Below, piece by piece: positions 1 through 6,892 of a DNA stretch of 31,254 nt; the stretch's first letter is position 1, and the number at the start of each line of letters is the position of its first letter. This stretch comes from an uncultured Oscillospiraceae bacterium (GTDB lineage Bacteria > Bacillota > Clostridia > Oscillospirales > Ruminococcaceae): positions 1 through 31,254 of the forward strand of contig USBI01000017.1 in NCBI GenBank assembly GCA_900552945.1, written 5' to 3'. Under the pieces are notes generated by a model. That model saw only the letters and a program-made list of their open reading frames with translations, was not told the origin of the DNA and searched no databases. Both the position numbers and the translations under genes were made by a program.

Positions 1-45
1 CTTAGCTACGGATTTTACGCCTGCGAGATCTGTTTCCTTTTTCAT
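1..45 (-). CDS. 5' end of an unidentified protein (partial)
   Basis: Only the first 15 codons are present (MKKETDLAGVKSVAK); the gene runs off the left edge. The start is supported by a perfect AGGAGG ribosome-binding site at 57-62 (minus strand), about 11 bases before the ATG at 45-43. Fifteen residues are too few to assign a family. It lies downstream of a minus-strand terminator (74-110), so it probably begins its own transcript or belongs to an element whose end is the repeat patch at 81-430. Confidence 0.6.
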   Translation of the reverse strand, partial: MKKETDLAGVKSVAK

Positions 46-73
46 GAATCCTTTATCCTCCTGAATTTTGAAA

Positions 74-110
74 ATAAAAAAAGGCACACGGTTTTTCTTC
101 CATGTGCCTT
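74..110 (-). terminator. Rho-independent terminator (minus strand)
   Basis: An 11-position stem (81-91 with 100-110, one mismatch) and an 8-base loop are followed on the minus strand by a T-rich run (complement of 68-80). It would stop transcripts coming from the repeat patch before the partial gene at 1-45. Confidence 0.7.
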
Positions 111-140
111 CAAAGCGATTTTACGATATATTTTTTATTA

Positions 141-240
141 GCAGGAACCGTCTGCTGTGTCAAGGATACGGAGTAGTATTTTGCTTCGCAAAATCTCCAC
201 TCCCGGCTTCGCCGTCCTTGACGCACCAGCCTGTTCCTGC
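141..240. repeat. 100-bp nested inverted-repeat element
   Basis: The stretch folds on itself from its exact ends. GCAGGAAC (141-148) pairs with GTTCCTGC (233-240), and GTCAAGGA (159-166) with TCCTTGAC (215-222). GGAGT (170-174) pairs with ACTCC (199-203), and ATTTTGC (178-184) with GCAAAAT (188-194). A small GGC-TTC-GCC hairpin sits at 205-213. All arms nest in order, so it could be a folded RNA or DNA cruciform, or a repeat of the REP/MITE kind. Short ORFs across it are by-products of the repeat. Similar sequence is, from memory and unverified, frequent in clostridial mobile elements. Confidence 0.75.
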
Positions 241-256
241 TCTTTGGCAATTAAGC

Positions 257-282
257 CGATTAAGCCTAAGAAGGCTTAATCG
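257..282. repeat. Perfect 11-bp hairpin
   Basis: CGATTAAGCCT (257-267) and its exact complement (272-282) enclose an AAGA loop. No T-run follows on either strand, so it is not an obvious terminator. It lies 17 bases from the 100-bp inverted-repeat element and is probably part of the same mobile or repetitive patch. Confidence 0.65.
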
Positions 283-301
283 CCTCTTACTACAAGGGAA
301 T

Positions 302-326
302 AAAAAAACGGTCACCTTCATGACCG
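302..326 (-). terminator. Rho-independent terminator (minus strand)
   Basis: CGGTCA (309-314) and TGACCG (321-326) enclose a 6-base loop and are followed on the minus strand by seven T (complement of 302-308). It is positioned to end transcripts running leftward through the flavodoxin remnant at 432-689. Confidence 0.7.
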
Positions 327-361
327 ATCCCTGCCTAACACGATACACACTTTTTTCTTTC

Positions 362-422
362 TGCTGTGTATGCAGTTATGTTTCTCTCCATTTCTCTTAC
401 ACCGTACACGCTATACACAGCA
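362..422. repeat. 10-bp inverted repeat beside the truncated flavodoxin
   Basis: TGCTGTGTAT (362-371) is the exact inverse of ATACACAGCA (413-422), with 41 bases between. It ends 10 bases before the abrupt stop of the flavodoxin remnant, so it may mark the end of whatever replaced the 3' part of that gene. No coding sequence is seen at 327-431. Confidence 0.5.
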
Positions 423-431
423 AATAGGATA

Positions 432-689
432 CTACAGTTTAGGAAAGCCCAGAAATATCGTGTCATACTCATTGATAGAAGGTGATTTTTCAGCCATCTC
501 CGGCCTTGATGACGAATCCCTCATTTCGACAGAACTGCGGCTGTTTTTGTTTGTCCAGTCAAGGTCTGCCTTAGTATAAGGAACAGCGGGTTTAATTTCA
601 AAAAGATCAGCTCCCACCGCTTTCGCCAAACGTTCGGCGACGGCTTTGGTAATGCCGCTCGCAGAAAAATATGCCACTAACTTTTTCAC
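432..689 (-). pseudogene. Truncated flavodoxin
   Basis: The N-terminal half of a short-chain flavodoxin is present. [20 protein letters not shown] is the FMN-phosphate-binding loop, followed by [13 protein letters not shown] and [10 protein letters not shown], after which the frame ends with Lys-Leu-stop. Intact relatives are about 150-180 residues and continue after FLGFP with an IWW-type FMN-binding segment; here only 85 residues remain. The start is GTG at 689-687 because GGAGGA lies 8 bases upstream. It begins one base after the cupin stop codon, so the two were translationally coupled. Sequence downstream of the stop shows no flavodoxin in any frame, so this is loss or replacement of the 3' end rather than a point frameshift. 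It is probably non-functional as an electron carrier. Confidence 0.75.
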
Positions 690-690
690 T

Positions 691-1134
691 TTATTTTTCC
701 TCCAACCGATTGTAAACTTCATCACTTACAGGTTCACACCATTCATTTGAGGTATCCTCTCCCGGCACTTCTACGGCGATGTGAGAAAACCAGCTGTCCT
801 TTTTTGCGCCGTGCCAATGTTTCACCTCAGGCGGAATAGTAATTACCATTCCGGCAGCAAGAGAAACAGGTGGTTTATTTTCTTCCTGATACCATCCCTC
901 TCCAGCCGTACAGATAAGCAGCTGACCTCCGCCGCTTTTGGCGTGGTGAATGTGCCAGTTATTGCGGCAACCCGGTTCAAAGGTTACATTGGCGAGAAAC
1001 ACCGCTGTTTCCCGCGGATTGGTCAGCGGATTCAAAAAGGATTCGCCTATAAAATACTGTGCAAACGCTTCGTTCGGTTGGCCCATTCCAAAGGCATTGA
1101 TTTCTTCAAACTGTTTTTTGTCCATTATCCTCAT
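691..1134 (-). CDS. Cupin-domain protein
   Basis: This is a single-domain cupin of about 147 residues. Cupin motif 1 is visible as [21 protein letters not shown], with two metal-ligand histidines. Motif 2 is [15 protein letters not shown], with the third histidine. Small cupins of this type are commonly found next to flavodoxins, carboxymuconolactone-decarboxylase-like proteins and MerR or LysR regulators in Firmicutes; the substrate is unknown. The start at 1134 is chosen because AAAGGA lies about 9 bases upstream. An ATG at 1152 lacks a good ribosome-binding site and one at 1125 is also possible. It sits between the merR gene (upstream) and the flavodoxin remnant (downstream) in one minus-strand operon. 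Confidence 0.85.
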   Translation of the reverse strand: MRIMDKKQFEEINAFGMGQPNEAFAQYFIGESFLNPLTNPRETAVFLANVTFEPGCRNNWHIHHAKSGGGQLLICTAGEGWYQEENKPPVSLAAGMVITIPPEVKHWHGAKKDSWFSHIAVEVPGEDTSNEWCEPVSDEVYNRLEEK

Positions 1135-1197
1135 TTCAAAAATTCCTTTCATCTAATTTCGTTAGAGCCAAGACCATCAGAACAGGAACGACTCTTT

Positions 1198-1572
1198 TTA
1201 TTTTGCAGCTTCCCTTTTCATTTCACTGTTGTACGATTTCATTTCAAAGCGCAAATAATCCAAGCGGTCTAATTGCTGTTGCTTAAAATGGATTTCATCC
1301 AGCGTTCCGCTTCTTTTGTCCGTCAGCATTTTCATCCGCTCTTTTTCAGTCGATTCTCCCTCTAAAAGCAAGCGCATATATCGCCGGACCTCATCGTTGG
1401 TAAAGCCGATATCGTGAAGTGTCATAATGGTGCTGAGCCGCTCAATATCGCTCTCGTCATAATGCCAGGAACCCATTATTTTTTTCACTTCGCCGCACAG
1501 TCCCCAGCTTTCATACTCCTGCAAAATTTTAACAGGGATTTTGTATCGTTCGCTCACCTCGTTGACCGTCAT
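1198..1572 (-). CDS. MerR-family transcriptional regulator
   Basis: A 124-residue protein with the MerR winged-helix region at its N-terminus (MTVNEVSERYKIPVKILQEY) and a WHYDESDIERLSTIMTLHDIGF segment typical of the second HTH wing. A C-terminal coiled coil used for dimerisation follows (about residues 75-124, rich in Glu, Lys and Gln). There is no cysteine-based metal site at the C-terminus, so it is not a classical metal sensor; the effector is unknown. The start at 1572 has GAAAGGAA just upstream; an upstream in-frame ATG (1629) lies inside an inverted repeat and is rejected. It is probably the first gene of the merR-cupin-flavodoxin operon and may control that operon through the promoter and inverted repeat at 1597-1662. 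Confidence 0.85.
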   Translation of the reverse strand: MTVNEVSERYKIPVKILQEYESWGLCGEVKKIMGSWHYDESDIERLSTIMTLHDIGFTNDEVRRYMRLLLEGESTEKERMKMLTDKRSGTLDEIHFKQQQLDRLDYLRFEMKSYNSEMKREAAK

Positions 1573-1596
1573 TTCAAGATTCCTTTCTGTTGGGGA

Positions 1597-1636
1597 TAAA
1601 AACAATAAAGGTGCTCCGTCTTGGAACACCTTTATT
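1597..1636 (-). terminator. Strong hairpin with T-run: lysR terminator or merR leader attenuator/operator
   Basis: A 14-position stem (1604-1617 with 1623-1636, one mismatch) and a GTCTT loop are followed on the minus strand by GTTTTTAT. It can terminate the LysR transcript that ends at 1667. However, its outer arm overlaps the -10 box of a candidate promoter (1634-1662), so it would also lie at the start of the merR transcript. Confidence 0.75.
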
Positions 1637-1662
1637 ATAAATTCAAGGATATGAAATGTCTA
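1634..1662 (-). promoter_or_regulatory. Candidate promoter of merR-cupin-flavodoxin
   Basis: On the minus strand TAGACA (1662-1657), a 17-base spacer and TATAAT (1639-1634) are present directly after the LysR stop codon. The -10 overlaps the first bases of the inverted repeat at 1604-1636, which suggests operator control or early termination. Confidence 0.55.
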
Positions 1663-1666
1663 ATGC

Positions 1667-2557
1667 TTATATTTTATCAGCAGAAATGCCTTTTAGGTAT
1701 TTTGTCGCAAAATCGATAAAGGCAGAAGTTGTGATAGAAAACATCTGCTCCTTTTTCCACCCTAAAGCCGTTGAAACCTCCAAAACGGGACACAATGGGA
1801 TAAAACGCAGATTTTCATAGGTGCAGTTTAAGTTTATGCTGAGCATTAGACCTATCTTTTCTTTCGCCAACACAGCCTCGTTATAAGGCAGATTAGCAGT
1901 CGCCGCGATTTCCACCTGGTCTTTGTAATCACCCAGCCATTTTCCGATGCGGCTTTGGTTGAAGTCGCCCGTTGCGGTCACAAGCGACATTCCTTTTAAG
2001 TCTTCCGGGCTAATGCTTTCCTTCTCAAAAAAAGGAGAGTCGCTTGGCGCAAACACGCCCCACTGCTCTTTGACCGGCATATTGACAAAGTTGTATTTGC
2101 GCATATCGATCGGTTCTGACATTAACCCGATGTCTAACAACCCTCTTTCAATATAATCCCGAATGTTGTTTGCGTTTCCGCTGTATATCTCATACGTTAC
2201 ATTGGGATATTTTTTGCGGAACTCCGCAATGATTTTTGCCAGATATTCGGTCGAGCGAAATTCACCGCTGCCGATTGAAATCGTACCGGAAAACGCCTCA
2301 TCTTTTTGCAGAAAATCCCGTTTTGTTTTATCCGCCAAAGATAAAATTTCCTGCGCGCGGCGTTTTAATATCATCCCGTCCTCGGTCAAAATGATGTTAT
2401 GGTTGCTGCGGACGAACAATTTCACACCGAGTTCCTGCTCCAAATCGGCAATTTGCCGTGACAATGTCGGCTGTGTAACATGAAGCTGTTCAGCCGCTTT
2501 CGTAAAATTTTCTTCTCGTGCGATCGCTAAAAAATAATTCAGCACACGAAGTTCCAT
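1667..2557 (-). CDS. LysR-family transcriptional regulator
   Basis: A full-length LTTR of 296 residues. The N-terminal winged HTH is clear (MELRVLNYFLAIAREENFTK, then AAEQLHVTQPTLSRQIADLE). The effector-binding domain begins near residue 90 (GTISIGSGEF) and holds the typical two-lobe periplasmic-binding-protein-like fold region. A GGAGGT site lies about 8 bases before the ATG. It is followed on the same strand by a terminator-like hairpin and the merR-cupin-flavodoxin genes, a neighbourhood often seen for redox or quinone-related LTTRs. The ligand and targets cannot be told from sequence. Confidence 0.92.
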   Translation of the reverse strand: MELRVLNYFLAIAREENFTKAAEQLHVTQPTLSRQIADLEQELGVKLFVRSNHNIILTEDGMILKRRAQEILSLADKTKRDFLQKDEAFSGTISIGSGEFRSTEYLAKIIAEFRKKYPNVTYEIYSGNANNIRDYIERGLLDIGLMSEPIDMRKYNFVNMPVKEQWGVFAPSDSPFFEKESISPEDLKGMSLVTATGDFNQSRIGKWLGDYKDQVEIAATANLPYNEAVLAKEKIGLMLSINLNCTYENLRFIPLCPVLEVSTALGWKKEQMFSITTSAFIDFATKYLKGISADKI

Positions 2558-2752
2558 GACCCGTTACCTCCGTGAATCGTAAAGACGGAATCCATACATC
2601 GAACCGCCGGTTATTCATGCGAAGAATGAAGCTTTTTCTGTGGGTTGAACCAAACACGGAAAATGACAACACCGTTTTTTCCATCCAACCATATTGCCCA
2701 TGCAGAACAAAAGCGTGGCAGGCACGTCGGTCAGCCCCTATGCGCCACTCCT

Positions 2753-3709
2753 TTATTCGGCGGTTTCCAACGGTTCTGCACCAGCCAGCTTCTCTTCCCG
2801 CACAAAACGAAGCAGTTCTTCCGCAAACAATGACTCATGACGGTTAAGCGGCCGTCTGGGGTCGGTGACCAGATAATCTCTGCTCTTGATCTGGGCGGAG
2901 GTACAGCCACGCAGGACAAGGTGTTTTTCCGCCAGTTCACGCATCGGGATGGGCGACACCCACATAAACGTGTTGTTTACCTTCTGAAGCAGATCAAACT
3001 GAACCCCCCTGTCATATACCGCGATCGTTTTACGGGGCGTTTCCAGTTTGGCGTCCCGGCGGATATGAGAAAACGCGACCGGGGGTGCCTGATCATCCGG
3101 ATGGACAAGTTCGGTATAACGCCCCAGCAGATGGTATGGAATGTCATCATAGACCGCGAGCGGATGCTTGTCCGACATTAAAACAGACATGGGAAACTGC
3201 CAGACCAGTTCTGCCTTTAACCCGTGCTCACGAACGATCCGCATAAAGTAGGATTCATAAATTTCCTGGCAGCGAATGACGCCGAAATCGGATTCACCGG
3301 AAACAATGTCGTTGATCGCACCCAGTGAACTGGTTTCACGGTAACGGATGTTCAAATGATCCTCCGCCGCATAGTGATTTAAAAATTTTGAAAACGCAGC
3401 GGCAATGTAGGTCGCACGAGGCACCGAAAGGTTGAGCGAAACACTCGTCTCACCATGAGGCTTATACAGTGATTCCAGCTCATCGATCTGCGCCAGGATC
3501 GTTCTGGCATAACCGAGAAATTCCGCTCCCTGTCGAGTTGGCTCCACGCCTTTCGCGGTCCGTTTGAAGATGGAGATCCCAAGCTCGCTTTCCAGTTCCT
3601 TGATCGCTTTGCTGAGATTCGGCTGCCCCATATAAAGGTTATGCGCCGCTTTGGTGATGGAGCGGGCTTTTTCCACTTCCACCACATAACGCAAATGCTG
3701 TGTATTCAC
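2753..3709 (-). CDS. LysR-family transcriptional regulator
   Basis: A 318-residue LTTR with HTH VNTQHLRYVVEVEKARSITK and NLYMGQPNLSKAIKELESEL, an unusual MGQPNLSKA recognition helix in place of the common TQPALS. The effector domain starts near residue 90 and the C-terminal tail is acidic. The GTG start at 3709 is chosen because AGGAGG lies 6 bases upstream; an ATG at 3733 would place the ribosome-binding site inside the gene. It is transcribed away from the iron alcohol dehydrogenase at 3923 with a 213-base shared control region, so it may regulate that gene as divergent LTTRs often do. That role is inference. Confidence 0.92.
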   Translation of the reverse strand: MNTQHLRYVVEVEKARSITKAAHNLYMGQPNLSKAIKELESELGISIFKRTAKGVEPTRQGAEFLGYARTILAQIDELESLYKPHGETSVSLNLSVPRATYIAAAFSKFLNHYAAEDHLNIRYRETSSLGAINDIVSGESDFGVIRCQEIYESYFMRIVREHGLKAELVWQFPMSVLMSDKHPLAVYDDIPYHLLGRYTELVHPDDQAPPVAFSHIRRDAKLETPRKTIAVYDRGVQFDLLQKVNNTFMWVSPIPMRELAEKHLVLRGCTSAQIKSRDYLVTDPRRPLNRHESLFAEELLRFVREEKLAGAEPLETAE

Positions 3710-3753
3710 CGAATGCCTCCTTCCTATTCCCAAAAATGATATAGCTTATTCTT

Positions 3754-3782
3754 ATTATACATTACCCGTTTTTCTTTCACAA
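3754..3782 (-). promoter_or_regulatory. Promoter of the LysR gene at 2753-3709
   Basis: The minus strand reads TTGTGA (3782-3777), a 17-base spacer and TATAAT (3759-3754), 45 bases before the GTG start. Just outside it, AAACTC and GAGTTT (about 3787-3808) form a short inverted repeat that could be an LTTR site. Confidence 0.7.
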
Positions 3783-3922
3783 TGATAAACTCTTAACAAA
3801 GGGAGTTTTTGTATGATCTTTCAAAAAAACGTGCCGTTTTTGTCAAAAAACAGCAGTTTTGAAACATCAGAACGAATCTTCCAAAATAAGTATATCAATT
3901 CAAATCGCAGGGAGGATTTTTT

Positions 3923-5086
3923 ATGGCTCGTTTTACTCTGCCGAGAGACATTTATTACGGTAAAGGTTCTTTGGAAGAACTCAAAAATCTGAAAGGAAAA
4001 AAAGCAATCATCATTGTTGGCGGCGGTTCCATGAAACGCTTCGGTTTCCTGGACAAGGTCGTTGAGTACCTGCATGAAGCCGGCATTGAGACCAAACTGT
4101 TTGAAGGTGTTGAGCCGGACCCGTCTGTTGAGACCGTTATGAAAGGCGCTGCTGCAATGCGCGAGTTTGAGCCGGACTGGATCGTTTCCATCGGCGGCGG
4201 TTCTCCGATCGATGCTGCAAAAGCAATGTGGGCGTTCTATGAATATCCGGAAACCACCTTTGAGGACCTGATCACCCCGTTCAATTTCCCGGAACTCCGT
4301 CAGAAAGCAAAATTCCTTGCGATTCCGTCTACATCCGGTACCGCAACTGAAGTTACCGCTTTCTCGGTTATCACCGACTATGAAAAAGGAATCAAATATC
4401 CGTTGGCAGACTTCAACATTACCCCGGATGTCGCGATCGTTGATCCGGATCTGGCTGAGACCATGCCTGCGAAACTTACCGCTCACACCGGTATGGACGC
4501 TTTGACCCATGCGATCGAAGCATACGTTTCCACCCTGCATTCTCCGTTTACCGATCCGCTTGCGCTCCAGGCGATCAAAATGGTTATGCAGTACCTGCCT
4601 GCTTCTTACGAAGGCTGCATGGCTTCCAGAGAGCAGATGCACTACGCACAGTGCCTTGCTGGTATGGCATTCTCCAACGCGCTGTTAGGTATTGTTCACT
4701 CCATGGCTCATAAGACCGGCGCTGCGTTCAGCACAGGCCACATCCCGCACGGCTGCGCGAATGCGATCTATCTGCCGTATGTCATCAAATACAATGCGAA
4801 GGTAATGGACGCTGCAAAACGTTACGAAGACATTGCCAACGCACTCGGCTTGGATGGTGTTGACGCTCTCTGCCGCAAGATCGATGAATTCAACAAGAGA
4901 ATGGGCATTCCGAAGACCCTGAAAGAATTCGGTATCGACGAAGCGGAATTCAAAGAGAAACTTTCTGACATTTCCAAAAACGCAATCGGCGACGCTTGCA
5001 CAGGCTCCAGCCCGCGTCAGCCTTCTCAGGAAGAGATGGAAAAACTCTTTACTGCGATCTACTACGGAAACGAAATCGATTTCTAA
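3923..5086 (+). CDS. Iron-containing alcohol dehydrogenase (class III)
   Basis: A 387-residue cytosolic NAD(P)H-dependent alcohol/aldehyde oxidoreductase of the Fe-ADH family (butanol or 1,3-propanediol dehydrogenase type). Visible features are the nucleotide-binding loop IVGGGSMKRFG (31-41), the SIGGGSPIDAAKA motif (89-101) and PSTSGTATEVT. The metal ligands are Asp192, His196, His259 and His273, in the spacing known from FucO. The GGAGG at 3911-3915 lies 7 bases before the ATG, and the gene ends in a strong terminator at 5110-5142. It is a single-gene transcript divergent from a LysR regulator. In fermentative Clostridia such enzymes regenerate NAD+ by reducing aldehydes; the substrate cannot be assigned. 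Confidence 0.95.
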   Translation: MARFTLPRDIYYGKGSLEELKNLKGKKAIIIVGGGSMKRFGFLDKVVEYLHEAGIETKLFEGVEPDPSVETVMKGAAAMREFEPDWIVSIGGGSPIDAAKAMWAFYEYPETTFEDLITPFNFPELRQKAKFLAIPSTSGTATEVTAFSVITDYEKGIKYPLADFNITPDVAIVDPDLAETMPAKLTAHTGMDALTHAIEAYVSTLHSPFTDPLALQAIKMVMQYLPASYEGCMASREQMHYAQCLAGMAFSNALLGIVHSMAHKTGAAFSTGHIPHGCANAIYLPYVIKYNAKVMDAAKRYEDIANALGLDGVDALCRKIDEFNKRMGIPKTLKEFGIDEAEFKEKLSDISKNAIGDACTGSSPRQPSQEEMEKLFTAIYYGNEIDF

Positions 5087-5109
5087 TGTTTCGAATTCTG
5101 TTGCAACCA

Positions 5110-5142
5110 AAAACCCGCCATTTTTATGGCGGGTTTTTATTT
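5110..5142 (+). terminator. Rho-independent terminator
   Basis: ACCCGCCA (5113-5120) pairs with TGGCGGGT (5127-5134), followed by a T-run, 27 bases after the alcohol dehydrogenase stop codon. Confidence 0.9.
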
Positions 5143-5238
5143 ATCCCTTTTTTCGCAGGATGTTGTTGATCGTTTTGCACAAAATGGCCGGTGATGATTT
5201 TTGTGAAAAAGCGCCTGCTACCATTTTGGAGGAAAAAG

Positions 5239-5247
5239 TGCTATAAT
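5239..5247 (+). promoter_or_regulatory. Extended -10 promoter of the CarD-like gene
   Basis: TG-C-TATAAT is a perfect extended -10 box, with no good -35 box at 16-18 bases. It is 90 bases before the ATG. The same TGCTATAATAAT block recurs before the flippase-like gene at 14202. Confidence 0.65.
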
Positions 5248-5336
5248 AATAAAGTAGCGTGCTGAATTCACCGAAAAAAAACGGGGATGTCAACAACACG
5301 TGTTTGTGTTTTTTCAAGGATAAGGAGCGAGTTATC

Positions 5337-5852
5337 ATGTACCAGATTGGGGATTTCGTAATGTACGGTTCTACTGGTGCCTGTCGGATCACAGACATCT
5401 CAAACACAAGTCTTCCCGGAGAAAAAAAGAAAGAGCTTTACTACAAAATAGTTCCTGTTTTTCAAAACTGCACCATTTACGCGCCGGTTAACAGCGACAA
5501 AGTTTTCATGCGCCCTGTTATTTCAAAAGAAGAGGCCGAAGCCCTTATTGATTCCATTCCGGCTATGAAAGCGTCTGCTTATGAAGGACATGCTTCAAAA
5601 GACCTGACGGAGCATTATGAAAAATCCATACAAACGCACGACTGCCGCGAATTGGTGGAACTGACCATGTCGATTTACGAAAAAATGAAAAACGCGCGAA
5701 ACACCCACCACAAAATCGGTGTGATTGATGCAAAATACATGAAACGCGCCGAAGAACTGTTGTTTGAAGAGCTTTCCGTGGCTTTAGGCGTTGACAAAGA
5801 AAACATCGCGCACTATATTGAAGAACGCGTTGCCATGTGTGCTGAACGGTAA
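5337..5852 (+). CDS. CarD-like / RNA-polymerase-interacting-domain regulator
   Basis: A 171-residue protein beginning MYQIGDFVMYGSTGACRITD, the signature of the CarD/TRCF RNA-polymerase-interacting domain (residues 1-65, Tudor-like fold), followed by a helical C-terminal domain (about 70-170). In characterised members the N-terminal domain binds the RNA polymerase beta subunit and the helical domain contacts promoter DNA. Clostridial members often occur in several copies per genome with unknown targets. The start at 5337 is set by AAGGAG 9 bases upstream; the longer frame from 5259 reads through the promoter leader and is rejected. It is monocistronic, with an extended -10 promoter upstream and a terminator at 5941. 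Confidence 0.9.
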   Translation: MYQIGDFVMYGSTGACRITDISNTSLPGEKKKELYYKIVPVFQNCTIYAPVNSDKVFMRPVISKEEAEALIDSIPAMKASAYEGHASKDLTEHYEKSIQTHDCRELVELTMSIYEKMKNARNTHHKIGVIDAKYMKRAEELLFEELSVALGVDKENIAHYIEERVAMCAER

Positions 5853-5940
5853 TATTCCCGCCGAACAAAATTGACGCGATACGGCCCGTTTCTGCCGTAA
5901 AACGGCAGATTACTTTCATCTCATTTTCGGAAAAACAAAA

Positions 5941-5985
5941 GGCGCTCAGCAGGTAAGCTACCTGCCGAAACGCCGTTTTTTATTT
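5941..5985. terminator. Bidirectional terminator
   Basis: GCAGGTA/TACCTGC (5949-5955 with 5959-5965) inside GGCG/CGCC, followed by a T-run on the plus strand. On the minus strand TTTTGTTTTT follows. It serves the CarD-like gene and the convergent small gene at 6019-6276. Confidence 0.8.
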
Positions 5986-6018
5986 TATATCAAGTTTTCG
6001 CATGGGCGCAAAGAACGA

Positions 6019-6276
6019 TTATTCCGCTGACGTATCCGCCAGATAAACAGAATATTCCTCCTCCAGCCAGGCGATCATTTCCAAACGCCCCTGTTCGGAA
6101 AGTTCAAACGAATTCGTTGTCAGAATTTCGCTTTTCGCATAGCAAAACATGCCGTACCAGACAGCGACTTCAAGTTTTTCTTCAACCGGTTCAATGCGAA
6201 AATTAAATTTTCCTTTACTTCCTGTGAAGACGTTCCCATTTTGAAAATATTTGATGCCGATGATATCAAAAATCAT
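6019..6276 (-). CDS. Small conserved protein of unknown function
   Basis: An 85-residue soluble acidic protein with no signal peptide or membrane segment. Beta-rich pattern: MIFDIIGIKYFQNGN, GKFNFRIEPVEEKLEVAVWY, then a helical C-terminus (GRLEMIAWLEEEYSVYLA). GAGGAGG directly precedes the ATG, which supports translation. I recognise no named domain. It is convergent with the CarD-like gene and shares its terminator. No good promoter was found in the 190 bases between it and the tRNA terminator. Confidence 0.7.
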   Translation of the reverse strand: MIFDIIGIKYFQNGNVFTGSKGKFNFRIEPVEEKLEVAVWYGMFCYAKSEILTTNSFELSEQGRLEMIAWLEEEYSVYLADTSAE

Positions 6277-6471
6277 TTTTGAGCCTCCTCACGGTTAATC
6301 ACAGCACGCCGACCGCAGCTCATCGCCGGGAATACGGCTTACATCATGCAGTTTACGCACCCGATTTTCCACACCATTGCACAGATAAAACGCCGCCAAC
6401 CCGTTTGCCAAAACTGCACACGAAACATGTTAATCCGACGGTTTCTCACTTTTTTGCAAAAGCCGCGTGTA

Positions 6472-6510
6472 AAAAGAAAAAACAATGAAAACATGCGTTT
6501 TCATTGTTTT
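6472..6510 (-). terminator. Terminator of the tRNA-Asp/tRNA-Thr transcript
   Basis: A 12-bp perfect stem (6481-6492 with 6497-6508) lies immediately after tRNA-Thr on the minus strand, with a T-rich tail. Confidence 0.85.
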
Positions 6511-6512
6511 TC

Positions 6513-6588
6513 TGGAGCTGCTAACCAGATTCGAACTGGTGACCTCTTCCTTACCAAGGAAGTGCTCTGCCTACTGAGCCATAGCAGC
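6513..6588 (-). tRNA. tRNA-Thr (anticodon GGT)
   Basis: A 76-base cloverleaf with an encoded CCA end (complement of 6513-6515). The acceptor stem starts GCTGCTA. Anticodon loop TTGGTAA lies between CTTCC and GGAAG, and the T-loop is GTTCGAATC. It reads ACC/ACU codons. It is second in a two-tRNA transcript with tRNA-Asp, three bases downstream of it. Confidence 0.97.
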
Positions 6589-6591
6589 ATA

Positions 6592-6668
6592 TGGCGACCC
6601 AGAACGGGCTCGAACCGTCGACCTCTAGCGTGACAGGCTAGCGTTCTAACCAACTGAACTACTGGGCC
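6592..6668 (-). tRNA. tRNA-Asp (anticodon GTC)
   Basis: A 77-base cloverleaf with encoded CCA. Acceptor GGCCCAG pairs with CTGGGTC (one G-T). The anticodon loop CTGTCAC is flanked by CTAGC/GCTAG and the T-loop is GTTCGAGCC. It is first in the transcript driven by the promoter at 6719-6747. Confidence 0.97.
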
Positions 6669-6718
6669 ATATAAAGCCGCAGGCCGAAAGGTTTTGTTTT
6701 TCGTTTTGCGACTTGATT

Positions 6719-6747
6719 ATTATATATTGTTTTTTCTGAAAAGTCAA
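6719..6747 (-). promoter_or_regulatory. tRNA operon promoter
   Basis: Minus-strand TTGACT (6747-6742), exactly 17 bases, then TATAAT (6724-6719), 50 bases before tRNA-Asp: near-consensus, as expected for stable RNA. Confidence 0.88.
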
Positions 6748-6833
6748 TACCAAAAACGCAAAAAATATAACTTCTTTTTTCTTTTTATTTATCCGCGCTC
6801 AATCCGGTATTTTCACGGGATCAATTCACCTGT

Positions 6834-6862
6834 TTGACAACCTTCCCGCCTAAACTTATACT
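6834..6862 (+). promoter_or_regulatory. Promoter of the small membrane protein gene
   Basis: TTGACA (6834-6839), 17 bases, TATACT (6857-6862); the start codon is 30 bases downstream, so the leader is very short. Confidence 0.85.
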
Positions 6863-6892
6863 GAAACTGACCAACTTTTGCGGAGGTGACCT

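Noticed and set aside
141..326. CRISPR-like array suggested by the repeated short symmetric motifs
   Set aside because: The motifs differ from one another and are inverted rather than direct repeats; there is no regular spacer length and no cas gene in the window.
68..427. 119-residue plus-strand frame and 62-residue minus-strand frame across the repeat patch
   Set aside because: They are translations of hairpins and terminators. The frames contain both arms of several inverted repeats and lack ribosome-binding sites, so structure rather than coding explains them.
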